DNA from: Rossellomorea vietnamensis
GTDB taxonomy: Bacteria; Bacillota; Bacilli; Bacillales; Bacillaceae_B
DNA length: 64,000 nt
Direction: 5' to 3'
NCBI RefSeq assembly: GCF_008180615.1
Contig: NZ_VTEH01000015.1
Coordinates: forward strand, 34,877-98,876
Shown here: positions 51,082 to 59,657 of the stretch, piece by piece
Layout: each line of letters opens with the position of its first letter
Position numbering within the stretch: position 1 is the stretch's first letter
Made by a program: the position numbers and the translations under genes
Notes under the pieces: model-generated
Databases searched by the model: none
What the model was told of the DNA's origin: nothing
Seen by the model: only the letters and a program-made list of their open reading frames with translations

Positions 51082-51789
51082 ATGAGACCTGTATTTTATG
51101 CGATTTTGGGCATCTTTGCGGTTTCTGCTTTATTGGGCTGGGCACACTATGAGTCAAAGGAGAGAACCATCGTTGCGTTTGGAGATTCCCTGACCTATGG
51201 CTTGGGGGATAAGGGAGATGAAGGGTATGTTGATAAGCTTGAATCTGTCCTTAACCAAAAATACGAGACAGGGCCGATTGAGATTGCCAACTATGGAATT
51301 GTCGGGCAGGAAACCAACGGCATACTGAACCAGCTCGAGAACCCGGAAACCCGTGAAGAAGCAAGTAAAGCCGACGGAATGATTGTATTTATTGGCACCA
51401 ATGACTTGATCAACAGCAACGGAGGCGACTTGGATAATCTTCAAGAAGCGAAAATCCACGAAGGAAAGGAAGATTACCGCAGGAATTTGACTTCGATTTT
51501 GAATACCTTAAGAGAAGAAAATCATTCTGCGCCCATTCACTTAATCGGTCTATATAATCCGTATCCCGGTAGTTCGGAGATAGAAAGACACATCGACCAA
51601 TGGAACGACTTGAATAAGAAGCTTGCGGCAGAGTATGAGGGAATATATTTCATCCCCCTGAACGGAGTTTTTAAAAACAAGTCCAAAGAGGAATATTTCA
51701 GTGACTCCCTGCATCCGAATGAGAAGGGATATAAGCTGATTGCATGGAGGATTCTGAACGATTCACGGCTATTTCGTGAAAGTTTATAG
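51082..51789 (+). CDS. SGNH/GDSL-type hydrolase, exported
   Basis: 235 residues. N-terminal hydrophobic signal or anchor at about 4-20. SGNH blocks: block I AFGDSLTYGLG (about 33-43, nucleophile Ser), block II near NYGIVGQ (Gly), block III FIGTNDLI (about 97-104, Asn) and block V DSLHPNEKGY (about 213-222, Asp and His). All four catalytic blocks are present. Probably an extracytoplasmic esterase or lipase; substrate unknown. ATG at 51082 behind AAAGGA. Confidence 0.88.
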   Translation: MRPVFYAILGIFAVSALLGWAHYESKERTIVAFGDSLTYGLGDKGDEGYVDKLESVLNQKYETGPIEIANYGIVGQETNGILNQLENPETREEASKADGMIVFIGTNDLINSNGGDLDNLQEAKIHEGKEDYRRNLTSILNTLREENHSAPIHLIGLYNPYPGSSEIERHIDQWNDLNKKLAAEYEGIYFIPLNGVFKNKSKEEYFSDSLHPNEKGYKLIAWRILNDSRLFRESL

Positions 51790-51891
51790 AAAAAACCATT
51801 TGGTATCGCTTTCACATCAGTTCCTTTCTTGATTATCATCACGGCTTTCGATAAAGTGGATTAAGGAATAATTTAATAGGAGGTAATAGAT

Positions 51892-53241
51892 ATGACACAT
51901 GTACGCTTTGATTATTCAAAAGCTCTTTCCTTTTTTGGAGAACATGAAATTACATACTTGAAAGATGCTGTAAAAACGGCGCACAACTCTTTACATGAAG
52001 GAACAGGGGCAGGAAGCGACTTTCTAGGATGGGTCGACCTTCCGGAAAATTATGATAAAGAAGAGTTTTCCCGCATCCAGAAAGCTTCCGAGAAAATTAA
52101 AAATGATTCTGATGTCCTTCTTGTTATTGGAATCGGCGGTTCGTATTTGGGAGCAAGGGCAGCTCTTGAAATGCTTAACCACAGCTTTTATAACGCGCTT
52201 TCCGGTGAACAGCGCAAGACGCCTCAAGTCCTGTTTTTAGGAAACAATATCAGCTCCACTTATATGACTGATTTGATGGATCTTCTTGAAAATAAGGATT
52301 TCTCCATCAACGTCATTTCCAAGTCAGGAACAACAACGGAACCTGCCATCGCATTCCGTATCTTCCGCAAAAAGTTGGAAGAGAAATACGGTGCAGAGGA
52401 AGCGAAAAAACGTATCTATGCAACAACGGATAAAGCTAAAGGCGCCCTTAAAACATTAGCGAACGACGAAGGATACGAAACATTCGTGGTACCTGATGAT
52501 GTAGGTGGACGCTATTCTGTTCTTACAGCAGTGGGGCTTCTGCCCATCGCTGTTAGTGGAATCGATATTGATGCCATGATGAAAGGTGCAGCTGCAGCTC
52601 GCCAGGACTTCAGCACGGACAACTTAGAAGAGAATCCTGCGTACCAATATGCAGCAGTAAGAAATGTCCTTTACAATAAAGGAAAAACAATTGAAATGCT
52701 GATCAACTATGAGCCGGGTCTTCAATACTTCTCAGAGTGGTGGAAGCAGCTGTTCGGCGAAAGTGAAGGAAAAGACCAGAAAGGAATTTTCCCTGCATCA
52801 GCTAATTTCTCCACTGATCTTCATTCTATGGGGCAGTATGTCCAGGAAGGAAGAAGAGACCTGTTTGAAACGGTCATCAAGGTTTCAGAACCACGCCATG
52901 AACTGACCATTGAAGAAGCGGATAGCGATCTTGACGGCTTGAATTATCTGGCAGGCCAAACAGTCGACTTTGTGAACAACAAAGCGTTCCAAGGAACATT
53001 GCTTGCTCATACAGACGGCGGCGTGCCGAACCTGATTGTCGAGATACCGGCAATGGATGCCTACACATTCGGATATCTTGTTTACTTCTTTGAAAAAGCT
53101 TGTGCAATCAGCGGCTACCTTCTGGGAGTCAACCCATTCGACCAGCCTGGAGTAGAGGCTTACAAAGTGAACATGTTCGCTCTATTAGGTAAACCAGGAT
53201 TTGAAGAAAAGAAAGCAGAGCTTGAGAAGCGTTTGAAATAA
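51892..53241 (+). CDS. pgi: Glucose-6-phosphate isomerase
   Basis: Central glycolytic and gluconeogenic enzyme interconverting glucose-6-P and fructose-6-P. 449 residues, standard for Bacillus Pgi. Motifs: VIGIGGSYLGARAALE (about 78-93), ISKSGTTTEPAIAFR (about 144-158, phosphate-binding), VGGRYSVLTAVGLLP (about 204-218), and the catalytic Glu in GQYVQEGRRDLFE (about 312-324). ATG at 51892 behind TAGGAGG. Followed by a terminator and array H. Confidence 0.97.
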   Translation: MTHVRFDYSKALSFFGEHEITYLKDAVKTAHNSLHEGTGAGSDFLGWVDLPENYDKEEFSRIQKASEKIKNDSDVLLVIGIGGSYLGARAALEMLNHSFYNALSGEQRKTPQVLFLGNNISSTYMTDLMDLLENKDFSINVISKSGTTTEPAIAFRIFRKKLEEKYGAEEAKKRIYATTDKAKGALKTLANDEGYETFVVPDDVGGRYSVLTAVGLLPIAVSGIDIDAMMKGAAAARQDFSTDNLEENPAYQYAAVRNVLYNKGKTIEMLINYEPGLQYFSEWWKQLFGESEGKDQKGIFPASANFSTDLHSMGQYVQEGRRDLFETVIKVSEPRHELTIEEADSDLDGLNYLAGQTVDFVNNKAFQGTLLAHTDGGVPNLIVEIPAMDAYTFGYLVYFFEKACAISGYLLGVNPFDQPGVEAYKVNMFALLGKPGFEEKKAELEKRLK

Positions 53242-53248
53242 GAAATAG

Positions 53249-53281
53249 AAAAGCTGACATCCACTGGGTGTCAGCTTTTTT
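53249..53281 (+). terminator. Intrinsic terminator after pgi
   Basis: Eleven-bp stem AAAAGCTGACA / TGTCAGCTTTT with a six-T tail. Confidence 0.92.
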
Positions 53282-53350
53282 GTATAAACTCAATCTCCAC
53301 TTTGTTAATAAATCAAACAGAGTAAAAGTAGTAACTAATCTGTAGAAGGA

Positions 53351-53785
53351 TTTGCGGTCCAATGAGCTCCCCATTTTTGAAGGATAATGGCCCGTAACCA
53401 GGATTTGCGGTCCAATGAGCTCCCTATTTTTGAAGGATAATGGACCATAACCAAGATTTGCGGTCCAATGAGCTCCCCTTTTTGAAGGATAATGGCCCGT
53501 AACCAAGATTTGCGATCCAATGAGCTCCCCTTTTTTGGAGGATAATGGCCCGTAAGAAGAATTTGCGGTCCAATGAGCTCCCCTTTTTGAAGGATAATGG
53601 CCCGTAAGAAGAATTTGCGGTCCAATGAGCTCCCCTTTTTGAAGGATAATGACCCATAACCAAGATTTGCGGTCCAATGAGCTCCCCTTTTTGAAGGATA
53701 ATGGCCAGTAACCAGGATTTGCGGCCCATTGAGCAGCTCTCTTTTGGAGGATAACGGCCCGTAAACCAGGATTCCAGAGGTGGCT
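53351..53785. repeat. Tandem array H, 52-53-bp unit, GGCCCGTAA core (about 9 copies)
   Basis: TTTGCGG begins at 53351, 53404, 53457, 53509, 53562, 53614, 53666 and 53718, spacings 52 or 53, with a degenerate last unit. Halves GGCCCGTAA and TTTGCGGTCC flank a CCAGGA-type loop; linker is AATGAGCTCCCC-TTTTTGAAGGATAAT. The core is that of arrays C and E. Confidence 0.92.
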
Positions 53786-53956
53786 GATGGAAATGGTTTG
53801 CCCGCCAGTTCAACAACAGGCGCTTAGTAATTATCTGAACTGAATGTTTTATACTCCAGACGCCTTCACACTTCTATTCACTCAATGCTTTTTGTTTTTA
53901 ATGACTTATTCCATTCACTCTGGGAAAAACTAACGTAAAAGAAAGGAGTGTTTGGG

Positions 53957-54361
53957 ATGATTGAACTTCCTTCAAAACTGGAGGGGCAGCATTTTCAGTT
54001 GTATAAGCTGGAGCAGCAGCTGAAGCCGTTAGGATATGATATTGGCGGAAATTGGGATTATGATCATGGATATTTTGATTATAAAATCGACGATGAGGTC
54101 GGGTATCAATTTTTGCGCCTGCCGTTCGCTGCCGTGGACGGGCAGCTGGATTCCCGCGGAGCCACAGTGGAATTCGGAAGGCCGTTCCTGCTTTCTCACA
54201 AATATCAGCGCGGGTTGGATGACCACGCCTCCACCGGAACATTTTCTGGGACGACCAACCAGTTCTCGGAGCCGCAGGATCCAGACGCCAGTTTTCCAGA
54301 AGAATATATTTCTGTTGGCGTGGAGCTGGTGAAAGAACTGGAAGACCAGCTGCTAACTTGA
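53957..54361 (+). CDS. yugN: YugN-like family protein
   Basis: 134 residues from ATG 53957, AAAGGAGTG upstream. Matches the YugN family, small soluble Bacillus proteins of unknown function: LKPLGYDIGGNWDYDHGYFDYKID (about 25-48), YQFLRLPFAAVDGQLD, GRPFLLSHKYQRGLDDHA, and NQFSEPQDPDASFPEEYI. Lies tail-to-tail with yugO, overlapping its stop by 9 nt, as the pair is arranged in B. subtilis. Confidence 0.9.
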   Translation: MIELPSKLEGQHFQLYKLEQQLKPLGYDIGGNWDYDHGYFDYKIDDEVGYQFLRLPFAAVDGQLDSRGATVEFGRPFLLSHKYQRGLDDHASTGTFSGTTNQFSEPQDPDASFPEEYISVGVELVKELEDQLLT

Positions 54362-55369
54362 TTTCTTTTTGGACTTTTCAGTGGAAATCACCAGTAGTCC
54401 GTCGTCAGCATAAATGATTGTTTCCAATGGAGGGTTCACAATTGTGCGCTCTCCTTTTTTTAATCCCAAAAGGATAATATTCCGCTCCAGGAGCAAATTG
54501 CTTATTTCTTGAAATGTTTTATTATGGCATTCTTCTATGGGATCGATCACTTGAAGATTATTTCCCTTTAGATGATTCAAGAGCTCAAGAATGGTTGTGC
54601 TCATTCCTTTGGATAAAATACTGTCCATAATAATATAACTGGTCTGTTTATTCGTCTGGATGACTTCATCAGCACCTGCTCGTTCAGCATTGGCGATGTG
54701 ATCTCCTGTCAGAATTTCAGCTACGCAGTAAAGCTTCGGGTTGATTCCTTTCATTGCCAGCAGTGTCATCACTGTGTTCATGTCTGCGTCGATTTCATTT
54801 TTATTCTGATCGGCGGTGATGACTGCAATTTCAGCAGTATCGACTCCTGCCTTTTTTAAAATATCATCCCTAAATGACTGTCCTTTTATAAAATGGATGC
54901 GGGGATTTTTATAAGGATTCTCCGTTAAGGAATCATCGATTAAGGTAACCAGATTGCTGCCGTCAAAGGAAAGCAATTGATCAATGATTTCTCTTGACCG
55001 TTCGTTCCAGCCAACAATGATTGTATGTTCCTTTCCCATAAAAGAAGCTTTCCCTTCTAAGTAAGCATTTTGCGTGGTAACAGTAGAGGCAGCCAGCGTG
55101 ACAAAATAGGTTGTCAGAAAACCGGCTCCCAGAAAAATGAGCAGCATGGCAATGATTCTCCCCAAAATTGTTAAAGGGACGTAATCTCCATATCCGACTG
55201 TTGAAGTCGTAATCAACGCCCACCATATGCCATCAAAAATAGTAGGGAAATTGACAGGTTCTATAATATGTATTAGGATTCCAAAAGCAGAAATGGCTGT
55301 AAGGGCTATGACCAAAGTTCTCACAAGGATGGGCCACCTCAGAAATCTCTGATAAAAAGAAACACTCAT
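54353..55369 (-). CDS. yugO: Potassium channel protein YugO
   Basis: Membrane K+ channel with a cytosolic RCK domain; YugO mediates K+ efflux signalling in B. subtilis biofilms. 338 residues. Two membrane helices (about 15-36 and 68-90) flank the selectivity filter TTSTVGYGDYVP at about 54-65; TrkA-N domain from about 113 (HTIIVGWNERSREIIDQLL, nucleotide-binding fold) and TrkA-C-like end near 260-335. ATG at 55369 behind GAAAGGAG. The small mstX (mistic) gene that overlaps yugO in B. subtilis is not visible upstream. Confidence 0.92.
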   Translation of the reverse strand: MSVSFYQRFLRWPILVRTLVIALTAISAFGILIHIIEPVNFPTIFDGIWWALITTSTVGYGDYVPLTILGRIIAMLLIFLGAGFLTTYFVTLAASTVTTQNAYLEGKASFMGKEHTIIVGWNERSREIIDQLLSFDGSNLVTLIDDSLTENPYKNPRIHFIKGQSFRDDILKKAGVDTAEIAVITADQNKNEIDADMNTVMTLLAMKGINPKLYCVAEILTGDHIANAERAGADEVIQTNKQTSYIIMDSILSKGMSTTILELLNHLKGNNLQVIDPIEECHNKTFQEISNLLLERNIILLGLKKGERTIVNPPLETIIYADDGLLVISTEKSKKKSS

Positions 55370-55542
55370 ATGCAAAGTCTCCTTTCCGCATTGCTATCCA
55401 TTATTGCCTTTATACATAAAAAATAGGCTAATATTGTAAAAAAAGTTGTAGTGGTTTTTATCCTATTTCTATGAGCAAAGATTTTTCAGAGGTAAAATAA
55501 ATCCGTAAATATGAAAGAGGCTGGGACAAAACCATAATAAAA

Positions 55543-55759
55543 AGCTCTCTTCGCAAAGATTGTGGCTGAGTAAAAAGAATGGATTTCCGCTCCAGGTGCA
55601 CGACTCCGCGGGGCGGGCGGTGAGCCTCCTCGGCTTTGCCTGTGGGGTCTCACCTGTCCCGCTAGTCCCGCAGGAGGTCGCACACCTTCCGCTCCAATCC
55701 GTCTACGTTCAGGAAAAATCGATAAATAACCTTAAAAGCAACATCTTTCAAATAGAGCC
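55543..55759. mobile_element. MITE-like element family 1 inserted at the 3' end of a gene
   Basis: Left end AGCTCTCTTCGCAAAGATTG, right-end complement GGCTCTATTTGAAAGATGTTG in part. Core GACTCCGCGGGGCGGGCGGT, CCCGCTAGTCCCGCAGGAGG. Flanks TAATAAAA and AATTAAAA match at six of eight. About 98 bp of it are read as the C-terminal codons of the beta-propeller gene. Confidence 0.8.
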
Positions 55760-57971
55760 AATTAAAATGAAAGAACCGCATGAAATCAACTCCCATTTTA
55801 GTGAAGTCATTCAGTTTGTAAGCTTGAATCTGTTCAGGAGAAAGGGTGTAGAGATTTTCTCCGATATAGAGCATCCGCTGCACCTGATGCTCCCAGCGCT
55901 CATAGATCTCATCTTCTTCAGAATTCGTTATCTGTGCCTTTCTGACGATTCCATTTTCAGGGGTGATTTCGTAAACAAGAGAGCCTTGGTAGTCAAAAAT
56001 CTGTTCATACATACTTCCTTCTTTATCCTGGTAAACGGAAACTGGGAATCCGAACAAGCTTTTCTCTCGATGCTGAAAGAGAGCTTTATGGTCCTCCATT
56101 AAATAAGAATGGGTTCCGCGGCCGCCGATGATCTCGGTATCTTTTTCCTTTGGATTATGGAAATCAGAGACATCAAACAGAGAGATTTTCATGCCGCCTG
56201 TCAGGACCAGTGGCTCTGTATTAGACGATTTGTCATCCTTTACAAGCTTGGTGTCATAGCCGAAACCGATTAGATGGTTTTCATCCAATGGGTGGAGGTA
56301 GTTGCTGAACCCGGGGATCTTCAACTCTCCGAGAACTTCAGGTGAGTAAGGGTCGCTTGTGTCAATGACAAAGAGCGGGTCAACCTGTTTGAATGTTACC
56401 ATATAAGCTTTGTCTCCCATAAAACGGACCGAATAGATCCGCTCCCCCTTGGCGAGGTCTTCGACTTTTCCAATATGCTTCAAATTTTCATCAAGGATAT
56501 ACAGGTTATTGGCCGAGGGGCTGCGGTCGTCTCCCCATGTGTTTCCTTTGGTTGTGGCAATCCGGAAATTCCCTTCGTATTCATCCATAGAAAACTGATT
56601 GAGGACTGTTCCTCTTACATTCGCCATTCCTGCGAATTCGATGTGGGATTGGTCTATTGAAAACTTATAGACTTCCGTGTCTGCAGATGCCAATGGATTT
56701 TCCCCTGCAGGGTTATATCTGGATAATGCCATATAAAGATTTTCTTTAGACATATAGATTTGATGGCCGCTTCCCAGATAAGATTCGACGAGAATGTCGG
56801 AAGTAACCTCATCAAGATTGATTGCCGCAAGCAAGGTAAAGTTGGTTTCAGTGGACTGGGGCATATACTTTATGTTCTCATATTGAAGGAAAGAGGGTGA
56901 TTCACCGTTTAAGCTGTCTGAAATCCGAGGTCTCAGCTCAACATTATCTTTCTCCTCTAGCATCCAGTAGTCCGGGTGGTGGCTGGCAGCAAGGTATACG
57001 TAAGAACCTGCTTTACGGGCTGCAACATAATTTCCTTCCATGCTGAACTCCCTTAACAGCTCTGGTTTTGTCTTGTCAGAGATATCATAAATATGGGTTT
57101 TCATCATGCTGTGCATCGGCATGATGTGAGCTTCAACCGAGCTTTTTTCGGCATGAGGTCTGTCCTGGTATTCGTCATTCCAGCTGTTTCCGATGACAAC
57201 CAGTTTGTCATCCTCTAGAAACAGGTGCTGAGGGGAGAAATTATTTCCATAGGATATGGATGAAACAATCTCCATATCACTGACTGGCTCAGCCTTTGTT
57301 ATGACCAGCTGCTGTGAGGCAATCTGATAGATGTAGGTGCCGTCCGTTTTGACGATGTCAGCTTCGTCCACTCCCTGAACCTGGTTATTGGTCGTGCTGT
57401 GCTCATTGGAAGAAGACTCCTGCTGGGTCTCCATCGCTCCTTCAGCTCCGGAGCCGCTGTCGTCTGCAGAGTCTTCTGAGACACCCCTGTCAAATATAGA
57501 AAACTTCGGCCTGTTTTCTTTTTCTCTTTTAATGGCGTACTTGAAATACTGTTGAAGGTCTTTCTGTGATTTTACTTCCGGAAGGGCAGGGACAACTGCA
57601 AATTCTACTGTTTTATTTCCTCGGACCGGAAGCCCCAGAGAAGATTTAACCGCAGAGGAAATATGCAGGGTGAAAGATTCTGTTTCGGTAGAATAGCCTT
57701 CTTCGGGCGGATGGATGAGGACGCTTTTACGGTCATCGCTGATGGCGATGTTAACAGGGACCTTTTCGCCATTTTGATTTTTTACATAAATAGCATCTTT
57801 GCTGAGTTTCTTAAGGGGCTGAGAAAACTCGAGGTTCCATGTTTTATCAGAAAGGACAATATTTCTATCGTTGTTTTGAGCGCCGGTTTTTACAGCAGGC
57901 TGCTTAAAATAAACAAACACGAGTGCAGCAGCGAGCAGGAGGACCCCAGCTCCGATCCATAGCTTTTTCAT
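55662..57971 (-). CDS. Exported protein with C-terminal beta-propeller domain
   Basis: 769 residues from ATG 57971 (GGAGTG six nt upstream). N-terminal anchor or signal at about 2-20, an Ig-like/SbsA-like segment (LSDKTWNLEFSQPLKKLSKDAIYV, about 38-140), a Ser/Glu linker with EQSSSNEH-type sequence, then the beta-propeller family domain beginning NNQVQGVDEADIVKTDGTYIY (about 195) and running to about 730. This is the family called secreted proteins with WD40-related C-terminal propellers. The last 33 residues, ending VCDLLRD, are encoded by a MITE-like element, so the native C-terminus is probably altered. Role unknown. Confidence 0.85.
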   Translation of the reverse strand: MKKLWIGAGVLLLAAALVFVYFKQPAVKTGAQNNDRNIVLSDKTWNLEFSQPLKKLSKDAIYVKNQNGEKVPVNIAISDDRKSVLIHPPEEGYSTETESFTLHISSAVKSSLGLPVRGNKTVEFAVVPALPEVKSQKDLQQYFKYAIKREKENRPKFSIFDRGVSEDSADDSGSGAEGAMETQQESSSNEHSTTNNQVQGVDEADIVKTDGTYIYQIASQQLVITKAEPVSDMEIVSSISYGNNFSPQHLFLEDDKLVVIGNSWNDEYQDRPHAEKSSVEAHIMPMHSMMKTHIYDISDKTKPELLREFSMEGNYVAARKAGSYVYLAASHHPDYWMLEEKDNVELRPRISDSLNGESPSFLQYENIKYMPQSTETNFTLLAAINLDEVTSDILVESYLGSGHQIYMSKENLYMALSRYNPAGENPLASADTEVYKFSIDQSHIEFAGMANVRGTVLNQFSMDEYEGNFRIATTKGNTWGDDRSPSANNLYILDENLKHIGKVEDLAKGERIYSVRFMGDKAYMVTFKQVDPLFVIDTSDPYSPEVLGELKIPGFSNYLHPLDENHLIGFGYDTKLVKDDKSSNTEPLVLTGGMKISLFDVSDFHNPKEKDTEIIGGRGTHSYLMEDHKALFQHREKSLFGFPVSVYQDKEGSMYEQIFDYQGSLVYEITPENGIVRKAQITNSEEDEIYERWEHQVQRMLYIGENLYTLSPEQIQAYKLNDFTKMGVDFMRFFHFNWLYLKDVAFKVIYRFFLNVDGLERKVCDLLRD

Positions 57972-58052
57972 CTTCATCACTCCAATCATTTCATTTGTTA
58001 CTGAAGTAGACGAAGATGATATGAAAATGTTACATAGGAGGAAAAATAAACC

Positions 58053-59105
58053 TTATCGAGCTTTTGCAATGATGCCATTATGAACCTTGATATAACCGGA
58101 ATTTACTATATCCAAGCCGTTTTCATACATATATAAACCCATCTGTTCGACCGTCATCAGCTCACGGTACGTGTGATTCATCACATCAGCAAAAATATTA
58201 TAATAAATTCGCGACCGCAATTGATTACGCGGCGTCGTCATGACCACATAGCCATTCGGTTTGAGAAATTTCCGGTGCCAGTCCACTACTTCCGGTTTAT
58301 ACTCGTCAGGAAAATGCTCAAGCAGGCCAACCGATATGACAATGTCAAATTCCTTTCCATAAGAAAGATTGCGAATATCGTCTATGACATACTCAATATT
58401 TAATTCATCCTTATAATAGACTTTGGGCTGGCCGGTTTGCGGATTTTCACCAAGGAATGGATAGGAATCCGGGAAGTGTTCATACCTCGTAGTCTTGCAA
58501 TACTCATCATAATCCACCATCGTCACTTTTGACCCAGGGTACATGGCGGCAAGCTGCATTGCTTCATACCCCTCGGCTGCACCGAGAAATAGAATACGCG
58601 GCTTGGACACATCAAGGCCCTCAAATAATGCCCGTTTTCCACGCGGATCCCAGATGCCGTCCTGTATCCGATGTACATAATTCCAAAGCTGAATTCTCAC
58701 AACATCGCCAAGGGCAGCCTTTACTGTCCCTGCCTTGAAGGACTTGAGGCTTTCCAGGAATTTTTCTTTTTCTCTCTGCTTTTCCAGAGGAACATCCTTC
58801 GAAAACCACTCATGAAAAGATCTGTTGAAATACTGCCAGGAAGTATGAGCACTCATGGGTTTGCCATGCTCTTCTTCATATTGATGTCTATCCACAGAAT
58901 AGTTTTTAACCTCAAACGGACGGCCGACATCTTTCCAGGACAGCGGTGACCAGTCACTGACTGTGTTCACTTTGACGAACTTGTTATACTCTTTCTCAGA
59001 AAACGTGCGAAGATCCACTCGATAGCTTTTCTGCATCTCACTGGTTCCTATATGGGACTCGTTGAACGGCTTTTTCTGTTCTGGCAAAACTTCAGCTTGC
59101 AGCAT
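58053..59105 (-). CDS. Class I SAM-dependent methyltransferase
   Basis: 350 residues from ATG 59105 behind AAGGGGGA. The C-terminal half holds a Rossmann methyltransferase: motif I ILFLGAAEGYEAMQLAA (about 172-188), acidic loop VTMVDYDEYCK (about 197-207), IEYVIDDIRNLSYGKEFDIVISVGLLEHFPDEYKPE (motifs II-IV, about 240-275) and VVMTTPRNQLRSRIYY. The N-terminal 150 residues are unassigned. The target molecule cannot be inferred; no neighbouring biosynthetic genes. Confidence 0.82.
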   Translation of the reverse strand: MLQAEVLPEQKKPFNESHIGTSEMQKSYRVDLRTFSEKEYNKFVKVNTVSDWSPLSWKDVGRPFEVKNYSVDRHQYEEEHGKPMSAHTSWQYFNRSFHEWFSKDVPLEKQREKEKFLESLKSFKAGTVKAALGDVVRIQLWNYVHRIQDGIWDPRGKRALFEGLDVSKPRILFLGAAEGYEAMQLAAMYPGSKVTMVDYDEYCKTTRYEHFPDSYPFLGENPQTGQPKVYYKDELNIEYVIDDIRNLSYGKEFDIVISVGLLEHFPDEYKPEVVDWHRKFLKPNGYVVMTTPRNQLRSRIYYNIFADVMNHTYRELMTVEQMGLYMYENGLDIVNSGYIKVHNGIIAKAR

Positions 59106-59218
59106 AAAATCCCCCTTAAAGAAATCTGAATTTTCTTTCATTATAGAAGGTAAAGAAAACGTTTACAACACTTTCGAGAAGAAGAGGAAATAAAAAAAGA
59201 AAATTTTCACCAAACTAC

Positions 59219-59247
59219 TTGCTAAAACAGAATAATCTTTATATAAT
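59219..59247 (+). promoter_or_regulatory. SigA promoter of tRNA-Ala
   Basis: TTGCTA, 17-bp spacer, perfect TATAAT, 26 bp before the tRNA 5' end. Confidence 0.8.
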
Positions 59248-59272
59248 AAAAAACGTCGCAACATTCTATTGC

Positions 59273-59345
59273 GGGGCATTAGCTCAGCTGGGAGAGCGCC
59301 ACGCTGGCAGCGTGGAGGTCAGCGGTTCGATCCCGCTATGCTCCA
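59273..59345 (+). tRNA. tRNA-Ala (anticodon GGC)
   Basis: 73 nt, full cloverleaf: acceptor GGGGCAT / ATGCTCC, D-arm GCTC-AGCTGGGA-GAGC, anticodon stem CCACG / CGTGG with loop CTGGCAG (anticodon GGC), T-arm AGCGG-TTCGATC-CCGCT, discriminator A. CCA is not encoded. Single tRNA with its own promoter and terminator. Confidence 0.97.
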
Positions 59346-59351
59346 TACTTG

Positions 59352-59383
59352 AAAAACGCAACCTCATGGGTTGCGTTTTTTTA
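59352..59383 (+). terminator. Intrinsic terminator after tRNA-Ala
   Basis: Twelve-bp stem AAAAACGCAACC / GGTTGCGTTTTT. Confidence 0.9.
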
Positions 59384-59615
59384 TTTTCTCGCAGAGATTG
59401 TGGCTCTATTTAAGTATTGAATTTTTACTTTATGCACAGAATTCCGCAGGTGTCTTAAGCTGATTGCTGCTAATTACAATTGGATTTTTTATAGTAGATA
59501 ACTAGAGAAGTTATTATCATGCGTGTGTTATAAAAAGATTTAACATAAGTGGTGTAAGCAAGCTATAAAGTGAATCCTGAAGGTGAAAAGGAACGAGCGC
59601 TTGAGGTTATATTGC
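59384..59615. other. Intergenic region after tRNA-Ala
   Basis: Begins with TTTCTCGCAGAGATTGTGGC, a left-end fragment of the family-1 MITE-like element, then AT-rich sequence with no gene or repeat I can support. Confidence 0.45.
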
Positions 59616-59653
59616 AGACAAAAAAGAGATGCGCAAATTATGTGCATCTCTTT
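59616..59653 (-). terminator. Terminator of the TetR gene
   Basis: Ten-bp stem AAAGAGATGC / GCATCTCTTT, minus-strand T-tract. Confidence 0.85.
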
Positions 59654-59657
59654 AGAT

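Noticed and set aside
53129..53816. Minus-strand proteins with repeated GPQIL-like motifs
   Set aside because: They are translations of array H on the antisense strand and overlap the end of pgi; repeated peptides reflect the DNA repeat only.
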